A stretch of 64,000 nt of DNA from Streptomyces sp. NBC_01217 (GTDB lineage Bacteria > Actinomycetota > Actinomycetes > Streptomycetales > Streptomycetaceae), in the NCBI RefSeq assembly GCF_035994185.1, contig NZ_CP108538.1, forward strand, positions 7,195,501 to 7,259,500, written 5' to 3'. Under the pieces are notes generated by a model, which saw only the letters and a program-made list of their open reading frames with translations, did not search any database and was not told where the DNA came from. Within the stretch, counting starts at the first letter, position 1, and each line of letters starts with the position of its first letter. The translations under genes and the position numbers were made by a program. This document shows, piece by piece, positions 54,353 through 62,124 of the stretch.

Positions 54353-54670
54353 TGCTCGTGCGAGCACTGCACGCGCCTGTCCGGTGCGCCGGCGATGGCG
54401 TGGGTCGGATTCCGCAAGGACGCGCTGAAGTGGACGGGCCCGGGAGGTGAGCCGACGTACTTCTCCACCTGGCCGACGCTTCATCGAGGGTCCTGCCGTC
54501 GCTGCCGCACCCAGCTCACCTCCGTCGCGGACGGCTCGGACATGATCATGGTGGCGATCTTCAGTCTCACCCGCAGCGCCGAACTGACCCCGGTCGGGCA
54601 CAGCTACCGCGAAGAGGCCGCGCCCTGGATGGCCATCGCGCTCGCGCCCGACCCGCAGCGCCGGACATGA
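54353..54670 (+). pseudogene. GFA-family (DUF636) enzyme, N-terminally truncated
   Basis: The frame CSCEHCTRLSGAPAMAWVGF ... GEPTYFSTWPTLHRGSCRRC ... LTSVADGSDMIMVAIFSL is the zinc-binding GFA fold related to glutathione-dependent formaldehyde-activating enzyme; the Cys pairs are kept. The expected first strand and first Cys motif are missing: upstream the frame runs straight into the TTGACAGGGAACT motif and a stop. So it is a 5'-truncated remnant, although an internal ATG at 54395 keeps 91 residues open. Confidence 0.65.
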
Positions 54671-54719
54671 CGGTCTGCGCTGAGCCCCGGTTACGAGATC
54701 GGCGCGTCCTCGCGGGTAT

Positions 54720-54959
54720 TCACGGCGAAACCGGGCGATCCTGCGCCCGGACCACGCGGCGCAGCTCCGCGCGAGCGGCTGACGAGCAACGCTGCGCCGG
54801 CCAGTGAGGGTGTCGTGCGATCCGCGACGACAGCAGGAGGAGCCGGCGCCGCAGTGCCGTGGCCCCCGCGGTGGGTGGCAGCCCGGAGAGTGCCTCGTAT
54901 GTGCGGTGCCACTCGCGTTGGGCTTGCAGCAGGTCGTCGGGGTAGAGCACGGTCTCCAT
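54720..54959 (-). CDS. Small hypothetical helical protein
   Basis: A 79-residue protein (ATG 54959): METVLYPDDLLQAQREWHRT, YEALSGLPPTAGATALRRRL, LLLSSRIARHPHW, then an Arg-rich end. I know this pattern as an unnamed short Streptomyces protein family. The C terminus beyond HPHW may be altered. Confidence 0.55.
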   Translation of the reverse strand: METVLYPDDLLQAQREWHRTYEALSGLPPTAGATALRRRLLLLSSRIARHPHWPAQRCSSAARAELRRVVRAQDRPVSP

Positions 54960-55064
54960 GAACCTATTCAAGCACTTGTTCGATTTCGGATGCATCTCTC
55001 GTCGGTCCTTCGTGCTCCCCGCCCTACTGTGGAAGGGCTACGATCTCTCCTGGGAGCCCAACGA

Positions 55065-55313
55065 GTGACAGCGTCAATGGAGCGGCTCTGCGACTGGGTC
55101 GTCAATAAGGACAAGGTCTGGGTCCACGGCGACCGGATCACCGATGGGCACGTCGCTCTGGATATGCGCCTCACGCCAGGGCTCGACCCTGGCGAGGTTG
55201 CCCGGGACGGACAGTGGGTCCTTCGCAAGCGCAGCCCTCATCTGCGATCAGCGAGGTCACCTTCGCCTCGGCGGACTGGGAGCTCTGAGTGGTTCGACCG
55301 AACCAGTTCCTGA
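55065..55313 (+). CDS. Possible small hypothetical protein
   Basis: From a GTG at 55065 (GGGAG upstream) the frame reads TASMERLCDWVVNKDKVWV, HGDRITDGHVALDMRLTPG, then LDPGEVARDGQWVLRKR before becoming Arg/Ser-rich. The first 55 residues look coding, the rest does not, so the gene may be truncated or frameshifted near 55230. No family recognised. Confidence 0.35.
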   Translation: MTASMERLCDWVVNKDKVWVHGDRITDGHVALDMRLTPGLDPGEVARDGQWVLRKRSPHLRSARSPSPRRTGSSEWFDRTSS

Positions 55314-55490
55314 ACGCCTTACCGCGTCTCGACCGGAAGTCCCGGAAACGGTTCGGACGAACCGTTTCCGACGCTACCTGCTGCCGTCCTAACGCCTACT
55401 CAGCGCGATGCTCCCACCCCGTTCGGGCTGGGGGCGTCTTCATTACGCAATGCCCGGACAAGACGCCCACCGGGCGATAAGACTGATCGC

Positions 55491-55721
55491 ATGGCTACAG
55501 AACCCCGCCCCTCCATCGTGTCCTTATGCATCGAGCTTCTCGAGCGTCTCGCCCAGTTCAGCGAGAAGGTGACGAGAACGCTGCGCGGGGTGACCAAGAC
55601 GTACAAGGAAGCCGAAGCAGCACGCAGTCACCTACGCGACGCCCGCAAGTTGGCTACGCAGCTGCGCAGGGCCGTCGTTGCCTTCTTCAGGCCCGAGGGC
55701 GGAACTGCCGCAGCCTGCTAG
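55491..55721 (+). CDS. Possible small helical protein
   Basis: A 76-residue frame (ATG 55491) reading IVSLCIELLERLAQFSEKVT, then AEAARSHLRDARKLATQLRR. It would form two amphipathic helices. The ribosome site is weak and I do not recognise a family; included because its amino acid pattern looks coding. Confidence 0.4.
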   Translation: MATEPRPSIVSLCIELLERLAQFSEKVTRTLRGVTKTYKEAEAARSHLRDARKLATQLRRAVVAFFRPEGGTAAAC

Positions 55722-55782
55722 ACCACGGGCTGGCCGGGTAATGCTGCGCTGCCAAGCAGTCGCCATCGGCCGAGCCGGCCGC

Positions 55783-56421
55783 CTACCCGATGGTGTCGAG
55801 GACATCCTGGTCGGGGAGCACGTCCACGCTGGTGCGCCACGGCCGGTGCCCGTCCACACGGCAGACCACCCACAGACGCACCGGCTTGTTCACCCACCGC
55901 TGGTTCCAACCATGGAACCCGCCGGCGTACCAGTGAGGGTGAACCGTCCCTGTCATCGCGACCTTCCGGGTCTCGCCCAGGTCCAACGAGAACGCGTGGG
56001 CAGTCCGGCCATCCTCAGGGGTCTCGTCAATCCCGGGCGAGAACCGCAACGGGCTCCAGACCACCGCACCCAGCTGTTCGTGCGTCGGGCTGCCGGCCAG
56101 ACCGGTGTAATGGTGGTTCTCGGAGTCGTTCCGGATCGTCAGCTCCACCGCGGTGATCGGCCCCAAAGCGACCGGGCCCGTGTACCGGACCGTCATCACC
56201 GCCCGGTCATCGATCCGAATGTCCAACACCGGCTGGAGTTCGGAGTGCCACCGGTCCCGTTCGATCTGAGCCACCGACTCTGCGGTCCGGGCCGCTGCTT
56301 CTGCGGTGAGCGCGGCCCGGTTCGCGGTCTTCAACGACCGCTGCGCCGCCACCAGAGAACCACCCGCCGCGAGAGCGCTGGCTATGGCCGTGGAGGCGGT
56401 GATGATGTCCATGCTGTCCAT
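55783..56421 (-). CDS. Hypothetical membrane-proximal protein
   Basis: A 212-residue protein. A hydrophobic N-terminal segment (IITASTAIASALAAGGSLVA) and a helical stretch (AQRSLKTANRAALTAEAAAR) precede an immunoglobulin-like beta domain (LDIRIDDRAVMTVRYTG, VELTIRNDSENHHYTGLAG, RLWVVCRVDGHRPWRT). This layout occurs in unnamed Streptomyces proteins with an N-terminal anchor. The ATG at 56421 is chosen. Function unknown. Confidence 0.65.
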   Translation of the reverse strand: MDSMDIITASTAIASALAAGGSLVAAQRSLKTANRAALTAEAAARTAESVAQIERDRWHSELQPVLDIRIDDRAVMTVRYTGPVALGPITAVELTIRNDSENHHYTGLAGSPTHEQLGAVVWSPLRFSPGIDETPEDGRTAHAFSLDLGETRKVAMTGTVHPHWYAGGFHGWNQRWVNKPVRLWVVCRVDGHRPWRTSVDVLPDQDVLDTIG

Positions 56422-56798
56422 GCCGGACGGTACCGCGCACCACTGACATCAACGCAGACAGATTCCGTTGATGTATTGGGCATGCCCACCCAGCCAAAGC
56501 CGAAGCCGACACCGCGCAAAGTCGTTATTCCGGGCGCTCATTGAGTAGCCGCAGGGCATAGCAGCGGGACACCAGCAACACTGCCACCAGCGGAGCAAAT
56601 GGAGGAAGCCCAGCGACGGACAGCAGCAAGACGACAGCGCCGACAGAGGTGACAGTAGGCACTGCCCAGTGAGCAGGGACCGAGCCGCCATGCGCAGACA
56701 ACCCTCTGGAACGCCACCACACCAAGGAGAACGCCGTGGACCTGAACCGTGACCCCCAGCAGATCGCCTACGCCGCCGCCGAAGGGATCCGGGCTTTA

Positions 56799-57782
56799 GA
56801 CCGACCGGCAAATGGATCACTTGAGGCGTCGGGTGCTCGGGCGACTGTCCCAGCGGTAGCGGCTGGTCGCGCGTCGAATGAGCATGCGGAGCGTGACGAG
56901 TACGGCGGCGAGGTGGAGATAGAAGTCCACGACCATGCCGTTTTTCTCGGTGCAGCGCCGCAGCTTGCCGTAGGCGTTCATCCAGGAATGCGTGCGCTCC
57001 ACCACCCAGCGTTTGCCGGCCTGGATCGGCGCCGGGATGCCCTTGCGGGCGATCTCAGCCGTGAAGCCCAACTCGGCCAGCAGGGCACGGGACTTGGCGC
57101 TGTCGTAGCCGCGGTCCAGGTTGACGTTGACGCACTCGGGCATCGCCCCGACTTGGGTGCGGGCGGCCGCCAAAGTCGGGCCGAGCAGGGGCGAATCGTG
57201 TCGGTTGGCTCCGTCGGAGACGATGCCGAGCGGAACGCCGCAGGCATCGGAGGCGACCGAGCGCTTGAGCCCCTGCTTGCCCCGGTCCACCGGTGAGCGG
57301 CCCGCTTTCTCGCCGCCGGACGGCGCCTTGGTGATACAGCCGTCGACCGACATCTCGGCCAGACCCAGGCCGATCATGCGGTCGTACGCTTCCAGCGCCA
57401 AGGCATGTACTCGTTGTGCTATCCCCAGCTCAGCCCACTGTTTGACGCGTCGTCGGATGGTGCGGTCGGAGCACCCGGGACTCGCAATCCGCTCGTACCC
57501 CGAACCGTGGACCAGAGCCAGCACGACGTGCTCGAACACGACACGGTCCGACACCCGGCGGCGGTGACACCCGAGCGGATGGCTCGCCGAGAACCCCTCC
57601 CGCACCGGCAGGAGAGCAGCGAACTGGTCCCACAGGGGGTCGAGCAGGCAAAATGGCACCGCAGGCACGGGTCCTCCGCGTGATCACTGAGCGTCGAGAA
57701 CTCCATGATCACGCAGGGCCCGTGCCTGTCTCGTTTCCGGGACCGTCAGCCAACGAGCGACGTAGCCATTTGCCGGTCGGTC
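56799..57782. mobile_element. IS5-family insertion sequence, copy 1
   Basis: 984 bp with inverted ends GACCGACCGGCAAATGG and CCATTTGCCGGTCGGTC, perfect over 17 bp. It is flanked by TTA on both sides (56796-56798, 57783-57785), the 3-bp duplication seen in some IS5 groups. It carries one transposase gene on the minus strand. Confidence 0.9.
56817..57668 (-). CDS. IS5-family DDE transposase, copy 1
   Basis: A 283-residue DDE transposase. An N-terminal helix-turn-helix region (GCSDRTIRRRVKQWAELG) precedes the RNase H-fold core with D in EMSVDGCITKAPSG, D in VNLDRGYDSAKS and E in WVVERTHSWMNAYGKL. The Y-R-E motif spacing (R and Y after HSWMN) fits IS5. It appears intact. About 75-80% of residues match the neighbouring copy by eye. 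Confidence 0.92.
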   Translation of the reverse strand: MPAVPFCLLDPLWDQFAALLPVREGFSASHPLGCHRRRVSDRVVFEHVVLALVHGSGYERIASPGCSDRTIRRRVKQWAELGIAQRVHALALEAYDRMIGLGLAEMSVDGCITKAPSGGEKAGRSPVDRGKQGLKRSVASDACGVPLGIVSDGANRHDSPLLGPTLAAARTQVGAMPECVNVNLDRGYDSAKSRALLAELGFTAEIARKGIPAPIQAGKRWVVERTHSWMNAYGKLRRCTEKNGMVVDFYLHLAAVLVTLRMLIRRATSRYRWDSRPSTRRLK

Positions 57783-57785
57783 TTA

Positions 57786-58766
57786 GACCGACCGGCAAAT
57801 GGATCACTTGAGGCGCCGGGTGGTGGGGCGGTCGTCCCAGCGGTAGCGGTTGGTCGCGCGACGGATGAGCATGCGGAGTGTGACGAAGGCAGCGGCGAGG
57901 TACAGGTAGAAGTCCACAGCCGCGCCGTCTTTCTCGGTGCAGCGCCGCAGCTTTCCGTAGCCGTTCATCCACGAGTGGGTACGCTCTACCACCCACCGCT
58001 TGCCGGCCTGGATCGGCGCGGGCACGCCCTTGCGGGCGATCTCGCCGGTGAAGCCGAATTCCTCCAGCAACTGCCGGGTCCTGCTGCTGTCGTAGCCGCG
58101 GTCGAGGTTGATGTTCACCTCCTCAGGCAGAGCTCCGACCTGGTCTTTCGTAGCCTGGAGGGTAGGGCCGAGCAGCGGCGAGTCATGCCGGTTGGCACCA
58201 GCGGAGACGATCCCCAGGGGCACTCCGGCCGCGTCGGAGGACACCGACCGTTTCAGGCCCTGCTTGCCTCTGTCGACCGGCGAGCGCCCGGCCCTTTCTC
58301 CGCCCGAGGGTGCCTTGGTGATGCAGCCGTCGACCGAGATTTCGGCCAGCCCGAGCCCGATCACACGGTCATACGCCTCCAAGGCCAGGGCATGGACCTG
58401 CTCCGATATCCCCAACTGCGACCAGAGTTTGACGCGGCGTCGGATCGTGCGGTCCGAGCAGCCAGGGCTCGATATCCGCTCGTAGCCGGAGCCGTGCACC
58501 AGGGCCTGCACGATGTGCTCGAAAACCACCCGGTCCGCCACCCGGCGGCGATGACAGCCCAGCGGATGGTTCGGCGCATACTCGTCCCGCATCGGCAGCA
58601 GGGCTGCGAACTGGTCCCACAAGGGTTCGAGCAGGCAAGATGGCACAGCAGGCACGGGCCCTCCAGTGATCACTGAGCGTAGAGAACTCCATGATCACTC
58701 AGGCACGTGCCTGCCTTGCGTCCCGACAACGGGCCAACGGCAACTCCCACCATTTGCCGGTTGGCC
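57786..58766. mobile_element. IS5-family insertion sequence, copy 2
   Basis: 981 bp, starting with the same GACCGACCGGCAAATGG and ending CCATTTGCCGGTTGGCC, so its right end carries two changes. It shares the TTA at 57783-57785 with copy 1 and has TTA again at 58767-58769. The two copies are in the same orientation and clearly diverged, so this is not a simple tandem duplication of one IS. Confidence 0.88.
57804..58673 (-). CDS. IS5-family DDE transposase, copy 2
   Basis: A 289-residue paralogue of the transposase at 56817-57668, with D in EISVDGCITKAPSG, D in INLDRGYDSSRT and E in WVVERTHSWMNGYGKL. The first residues differ (MITGGPVPAVPSCLLE), and changes are spread throughout. No stop or frameshift; probably functional. 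Confidence 0.92.
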   Translation of the reverse strand: MITGGPVPAVPSCLLEPLWDQFAALLPMRDEYAPNHPLGCHRRRVADRVVFEHIVQALVHGSGYERISSPGCSDRTIRRRVKLWSQLGISEQVHALALEAYDRVIGLGLAEISVDGCITKAPSGGERAGRSPVDRGKQGLKRSVSSDAAGVPLGIVSAGANRHDSPLLGPTLQATKDQVGALPEEVNINLDRGYDSSRTRQLLEEFGFTGEIARKGVPAPIQAGKRWVVERTHSWMNGYGKLRRCTEKDGAAVDFYLYLAAAFVTLRMLIRRATNRYRWDDRPTTRRLK

Positions 58767-58871
58767 TTAAATCACCGGACCATGGATCCCGACACGCCAG
58801 CCCGAACGCCTGACGCTGTGTCCGCGTGTGCACGTAGTTGGCCAGCCAGGCCAACTACGCCGCTCAGTCAC

Positions 58872-59588
58872 TCACCCCGGACGCCGCCCGGGCCGGACTA
58901 GGCGCGTGCGGGAGGCAGGTCGTAGCGGCTGACGGCCAGGTACGTTTCCGGCGTGGCCGCTTCGCTGGTTGATCAGCTCCGCCAGATCCCGCACCGTTCG
59001 GGTCGCCCCGACGGGGGTGTCGACATGGTGGCCGGAGGGATGGGCAACGTAGTTACGCAGCTTGGCGAGCGCGTCCTCGACCGCGCGGCTGCGCCGCCCG
59101 CGGAGCAGACCCGCCGCACGCGCCCACAGGCGAAGCCCGTGCAGCATCCCGTTGAACTCGATGGCCTGGTCGGCGACGACCAGCTTCGCACGTTGCCGCA
59201 TCATCCTGTCCGCCCGCTTCTTGACGTCGTCGTACGACGTGACGGTGTAGGAGACGTCCGGGGCCTGGGGGAGGCGGAAGGTGATGGTGCCGGCGCACCA
59301 CTCCATGAAGCGGTCGCGCAACGCCTGCTCGTAGATGAGGAGCGCTCGGTCGCCGACCATGGTGTACACGTCGTAGCACAGCACGCCGTAGGCGAACACG
59401 GTGCGCAGCCGCTCGAAGGATTCACGTGTTCCAGCTGCGACACCCTTGGCCAGGTTGCAGTCGGCGATCTGTCGCTGCTGGAACTCCGCAGCGTCCTCGG
59501 GCTTCATACGGCCGCCGAGCCCATAGGGGTTGAACGCCAGCGACAGGTCGTCCGCGGCGCGCAAATCCTCAAGCGGCCGGATCTCCAT
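58872..59588 (-). CDS. Hypothetical protein
   Basis: A 238-residue soluble protein from ATG 59588 with GAGGAGAAGTAC immediately upstream. It is helical (EFQQRQIADCNLAKGVAAG, FAYGVLCYDVYTMVGDRALL, DVKKRADRMMRQRAKLVVAD) with VEDALAKLRNYVAHPSGHHV, a stretch reminiscent of HEPN-like or abortive-infection proteins. The typical R-x4-6-H motif is not certain. The end after RTVRDLAELINQ turns Arg/Pro-rich and meets the interrupted gene, so the natural C terminus is probably lost. It lies just upstream of the Gabija genes. Confidence 0.6.
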   Translation of the reverse strand: MEIRPLEDLRAADDLSLAFNPYGLGGRMKPEDAAEFQQRQIADCNLAKGVAAGTRESFERLRTVFAYGVLCYDVYTMVGDRALLIYEQALRDRFMEWCAGTITFRLPQAPDVSYTVTSYDDVKKRADRMMRQRAKLVVADQAIEFNGMLHGLRLWARAAGLLRGRRSRAVEDALAKLRNYVAHPSGHHVDTPVGATRTVRDLAELINQRSGHAGNVPGRQPLRPASRTRLVRPGRRPG

Positions 59589-59729
59589 GTACTTCTCCTC
59601 ACGATGGGAAACGGGCCAGCATGCACCCGTAGGGCCCCGGTTGGCCACTCCCTTTCCTTCGGGTGGTTTCGTGAGTTCGACGCGAGATGGCTTGCAACAG
59701 CAGTTGTCCCCTGTCATCCAATCGAGGCG

Positions 59730-59749
59730 TTTGACAGCGAACCTAGTCG
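59730..59749. repeat. Copy of the TTTGACAG motif next to a TnsA-like remnant
   Basis: TTTGACAGCGAACCTAGTCG matches the 53967 repeat (TTGACAGGGAACCCAGTCCG) at all but about three positions. It lies 7 bp upstream of the TnsA-like frame, where a transposon end would be expected. Confidence 0.5.
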
Positions 59750-59755
59750 TGCTGA

Positions 59756-59959
59756 GTGAACACGCTGGGGGTGTTGTACGGCCTCTCGGTAGTCGAGGGG
59801 CTCGCGCGAATTCCGCGCCGGTGCTGGTCGGCGACGACCGGCCAGCACGTCGCCTTCGAGTCGTGGCCGGCGCGGGACAGCCTCCTGCACGGCCTTGATC
59901 CCGCTGTGGTGTGGATCGCCTCCCAGCTGTTCTGGCCACTGGCACGACGGTTCGCGTGA
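59756..59959 (+). pseudogene. TnsA-like endonuclease N-terminal remnant
   Basis: A 67-residue frame: NTLGVLYGLSVVEGLARIPR, CWSATTGQHVAFESWPARDS, LDPAVVWIASQLFWPLARR. Actinomycete TnsA-like proteins have the pattern HV-x-FESW-x-ERD-x2-x-LDFDPAVV-x-IASQPFW, so this is the start of one. The key Glu of ESW is present. It ends before the D...QxK part and has changes such as ERD to ARD, so it is a broken gene. It is not close to the TnsA at 22517-23266. Confidence 0.5.
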
Positions 59960-60285
59960 GTGTCGGCTTGTCCGGGCCTTCCTCGTGTGCCGGGGAACGG
60001 CTCGGCCGTGGCGGGAACGCGGTTCACCCGCTTGTACCCGCCCACTGTTGCTGATCGGCCTTCCGCAGACGGCGACACGTGCATAGCGGAGGGACTACCC
60101 CGCAGCTTCGTGCACCCGCTGCGTTCTTCGCATATAGAGGCGGTACGAAGATCCCGCTTGTCGTAGAATCGTCTCGGTTTCGTCGGGGGATGCTTCGATC
60201 TGTCCTGTGGCGACGGCCTTCGCGCGAGGAAGCGCCAGGGGCGGCAAGTCAGCTGCGCCCTGCTCCCTCGAAGAGAGGGAGCAGC
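59960..60285. other. 326-bp leader before the Gabija operon
   Basis: No supported gene. A TAGAAT box at 60172-60177 could be the -10 of the defence operon promoter, but no convincing -35 is seen at the right distance. The ribosome site GAGAGGGAGCAGC lies at the right end. Confidence 0.4.
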
Positions 60286-62124
60286 ATGCAGGTACAGCTC
60301 GTGACCCTGGAGAACTTCCGTGGCGTGAAGGGTGGGACTGTTCTCCTGGATGGCCACTCCTTGTTGGTCGGCTCGAACAGCGTCGGCAAGTCGACTGTTT
60401 GTGAGGGGCTGGAGCTCGTACTTGGGCCCGAGCGCATGTTCCGACGGCCCGTGGTCGACGAGTACGACTTCTACGGCGGGTGCTATCAGGAACGGGAGGG
60501 CAAGCTGCCCGAAGTGAGGATCGAGGTGGTCCTCACCCGTCTGTCCGACGCCGCTGAGCGCCGGTTCGGCAGCCATCTGCGCCGCTGGTCGGCGCGGACG
60601 AGCGACTTCCTCGACACGGTCCCCGACGCGGTCGAAGACGCCGAGACCGGCGAATGGTGCCTGCCGGTGGTCTTCCTCGGCCGCTACGACCCTCAGGAGG
60701 ACGACTTCATCGGGGGCACGTTCTTCGCGCACCCCGAGAGCGTCCCGGATGTCCTTGACGGGGAGGAGACAGGGCTCGGCGCAGGGCTGAAATCCTTCAC
60801 CCGGGAGGACAAGCGGCACTGCGGATTCCTCTATCTGCGGCCGAACCGTACCGGCAGCAGAGCACTTACTTTTCAGCGTGGCTCCCTCCTGGACACGATC
60901 GTCCGGCTGGAGGCAGAGCTGGCGGGCCCGCTGTGGGAGAAGGCGCTTCGTGATCTGGAGCAAGTCGCAGTCGCCGCGGCCGAATCTGGTTTCGGAAAGA
61001 TCCGTACCGAGATACGCGACCGTGTCGACCGCTTTGTCAGCCTCGGCGACACTGCCGATCCGGTCGATCTGAAGGCGTCTGAACTCACCCGTGAACACTT
61101 GCGTGAGGTATTGCGCCTGTTCATCGCTACCCAGCCCGGGCCGCACGCCGTGCCGTTCAACCGGCTGAGCACCGGATCGCTGAACCTGCTGGTGTTCGCC
61201 CTACTCACCTACATCGCCGAACTCAAGGGCGACAAGTCGGTGATCTTCGCGATGGAGGAGCCGGAGATAGCGCTCCCGCCGCACGCGCAGCGCCGTCTCA
61301 TCGACTTCGTGGTCAAACGCATGGGCCAGGTGATCGTCACCTCTCATTCGCCGTACGTGATCGAAAAGTTCGAGCCCTCCCGCATCGTCATGATCGGCCG
61401 CGACTCAGAGGGTGCACTCAGCAGCAACCGTGTCGTCCTGCCCGGTGACTTCAAGCTGAAAAAGTACCGCGACAACCGCCGGCAGTTCGCTGAGGCTGTC
61501 CTGGGCCGTGCCGTACTGGTGGTGGAGGGCGCTGCGGAAGCGGCCCTGTTCCCGGCCGTCTCGGACGTGCTGGAAGCGGACCCCGCTGTCACAGGCTACG
61601 TCCCTCTGGACCTTGCTGGCGTCACGATCTTCGACGCTCAGAACGACGTCTCTGTGCCCTTGTTCGCCCCCGTCTTTAAGGGACTGGGCAAGCCGGTCTA
61701 CGGGATCCACGATCAGCCCGACAAGCCGCTCGACGCGAAGGCTGCGGCCAAGACTGCCGACTTCACGCACTACACGGTGCTCAACTACAAAAGCGTCGAG
61801 AAGCTGCTGGTCGCCGAAGTGCCGGTTGACGCCCAGCGTCGCTTTCTCGCCACCGTGGCCCAGCGCACGGACTATCCCTCCGGATGTGCACGCCCCGACC
61901 CGTCTGCCACGGACCCGGCCGTGAGCGCCCTCACTTATGACGTGCTGTGGGCCCGCAAGGGTGACGGCTATGCCGCGCTGCTCATCGCTGAGTGCCAGGG
62001 CCGCAGCCAACTCCCCGCTGCACTGGCCGATCTCCTTCTCCAGATCGACCGCGATCTGGGGACCTCCGCGAGCGGGGGAGAAACCAGCGACACAGCTCAC
62101 TCGGACGAGACCGATGAAGATTGA
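60286..62124 (+). CDS. gajA: Gabija nuclease GajA (OLD-family ATPase + TOPRIM)
   Basis: A 612-residue defence nuclease that nicks or cuts DNA during phage attack. The ABC-type ATPase half has Walker A LVGSNSVGKST (28-37), signature RLSTGSLNLLVF (293-304), Walker B VIFAMEEPEIAL (319-330) and H-loop TSHSPYVIE (352-360). The TOPRIM half has the invariant Glu in VLVVEGAAEA (411-420), D450 in VTIFDA and a D-x-D-like site around GIHDQPDK (473-480). Known GajA proteins are ~580 residues. The following UvrD-like helicase gene overlaps by 11 bp, the pairing that defines Gabija and class 2 OLD systems. ATG 60286 with GAGGGAG upstream. Confidence 0.88.
   Translation: MQVQLVTLENFRGVKGGTVLLDGHSLLVGSNSVGKSTVCEGLELVLGPERMFRRPVVDEYDFYGGCYQEREGKLPEVRIEVVLTRLSDAAERRFGSHLRRWSARTSDFLDTVPDAVEDAETGEWCLPVVFLGRYDPQEDDFIGGTFFAHPESVPDVLDGEETGLGAGLKSFTREDKRHCGFLYLRPNRTGSRALTFQRGSLLDTIVRLEAELAGPLWEKALRDLEQVAVAAAESGFGKIRTEIRDRVDRFVSLGDTADPVDLKASELTREHLREVLRLFIATQPGPHAVPFNRLSTGSLNLLVFALLTYIAELKGDKSVIFAMEEPEIALPPHAQRRLIDFVVKRMGQVIVTSHSPYVIEKFEPSRIVMIGRDSEGALSSNRVVLPGDFKLKKYRDNRRQFAEAVLGRAVLVVEGAAEAALFPAVSDVLEADPAVTGYVPLDLAGVTIFDAQNDVSVPLFAPVFKGLGKPVYGIHDQPDKPLDAKAAAKTADFTHYTVLNYKSVEKLLVAEVPVDAQRRFLATVAQRTDYPSGCARPDPSATDPAVSALTYDVLWARKGDGYAALLIAECQGRSQLPAALADLLLQIDRDLGTSASGGETSDTAHSDETDED

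Larger units (their letters stand above)
56736..58901 (+). pseudogene. Hypothetical gene interrupted by two tandem IS copies
   Basis: A GTG at 56736, after AAGGAGAACGCC, starts DLNRDPQQIAYAAAEGIRAL and is interrupted at 56799. Beyond the second IS the frame resumes: removing both ISs and two of the three TTA copies gives EGIRAL-NHRTMDPDTPA without a shift. Further on, ARSW seems to need another frame to continue as ASQANYAAQSLTPDAARAG, so a second lesion is likely. The family resembles short Streptomyces proteins with a YAAAEAIRALNH-type N terminus; function unknown. Confidence 0.7.

Noticed and set aside
54395..54670. Intact GFA enzyme gene starting at ATG 54395
   Set aside because: Family sequence continues upstream of that ATG (CSCEHCTRLSG), so the ATG is internal and the gene is truncated.
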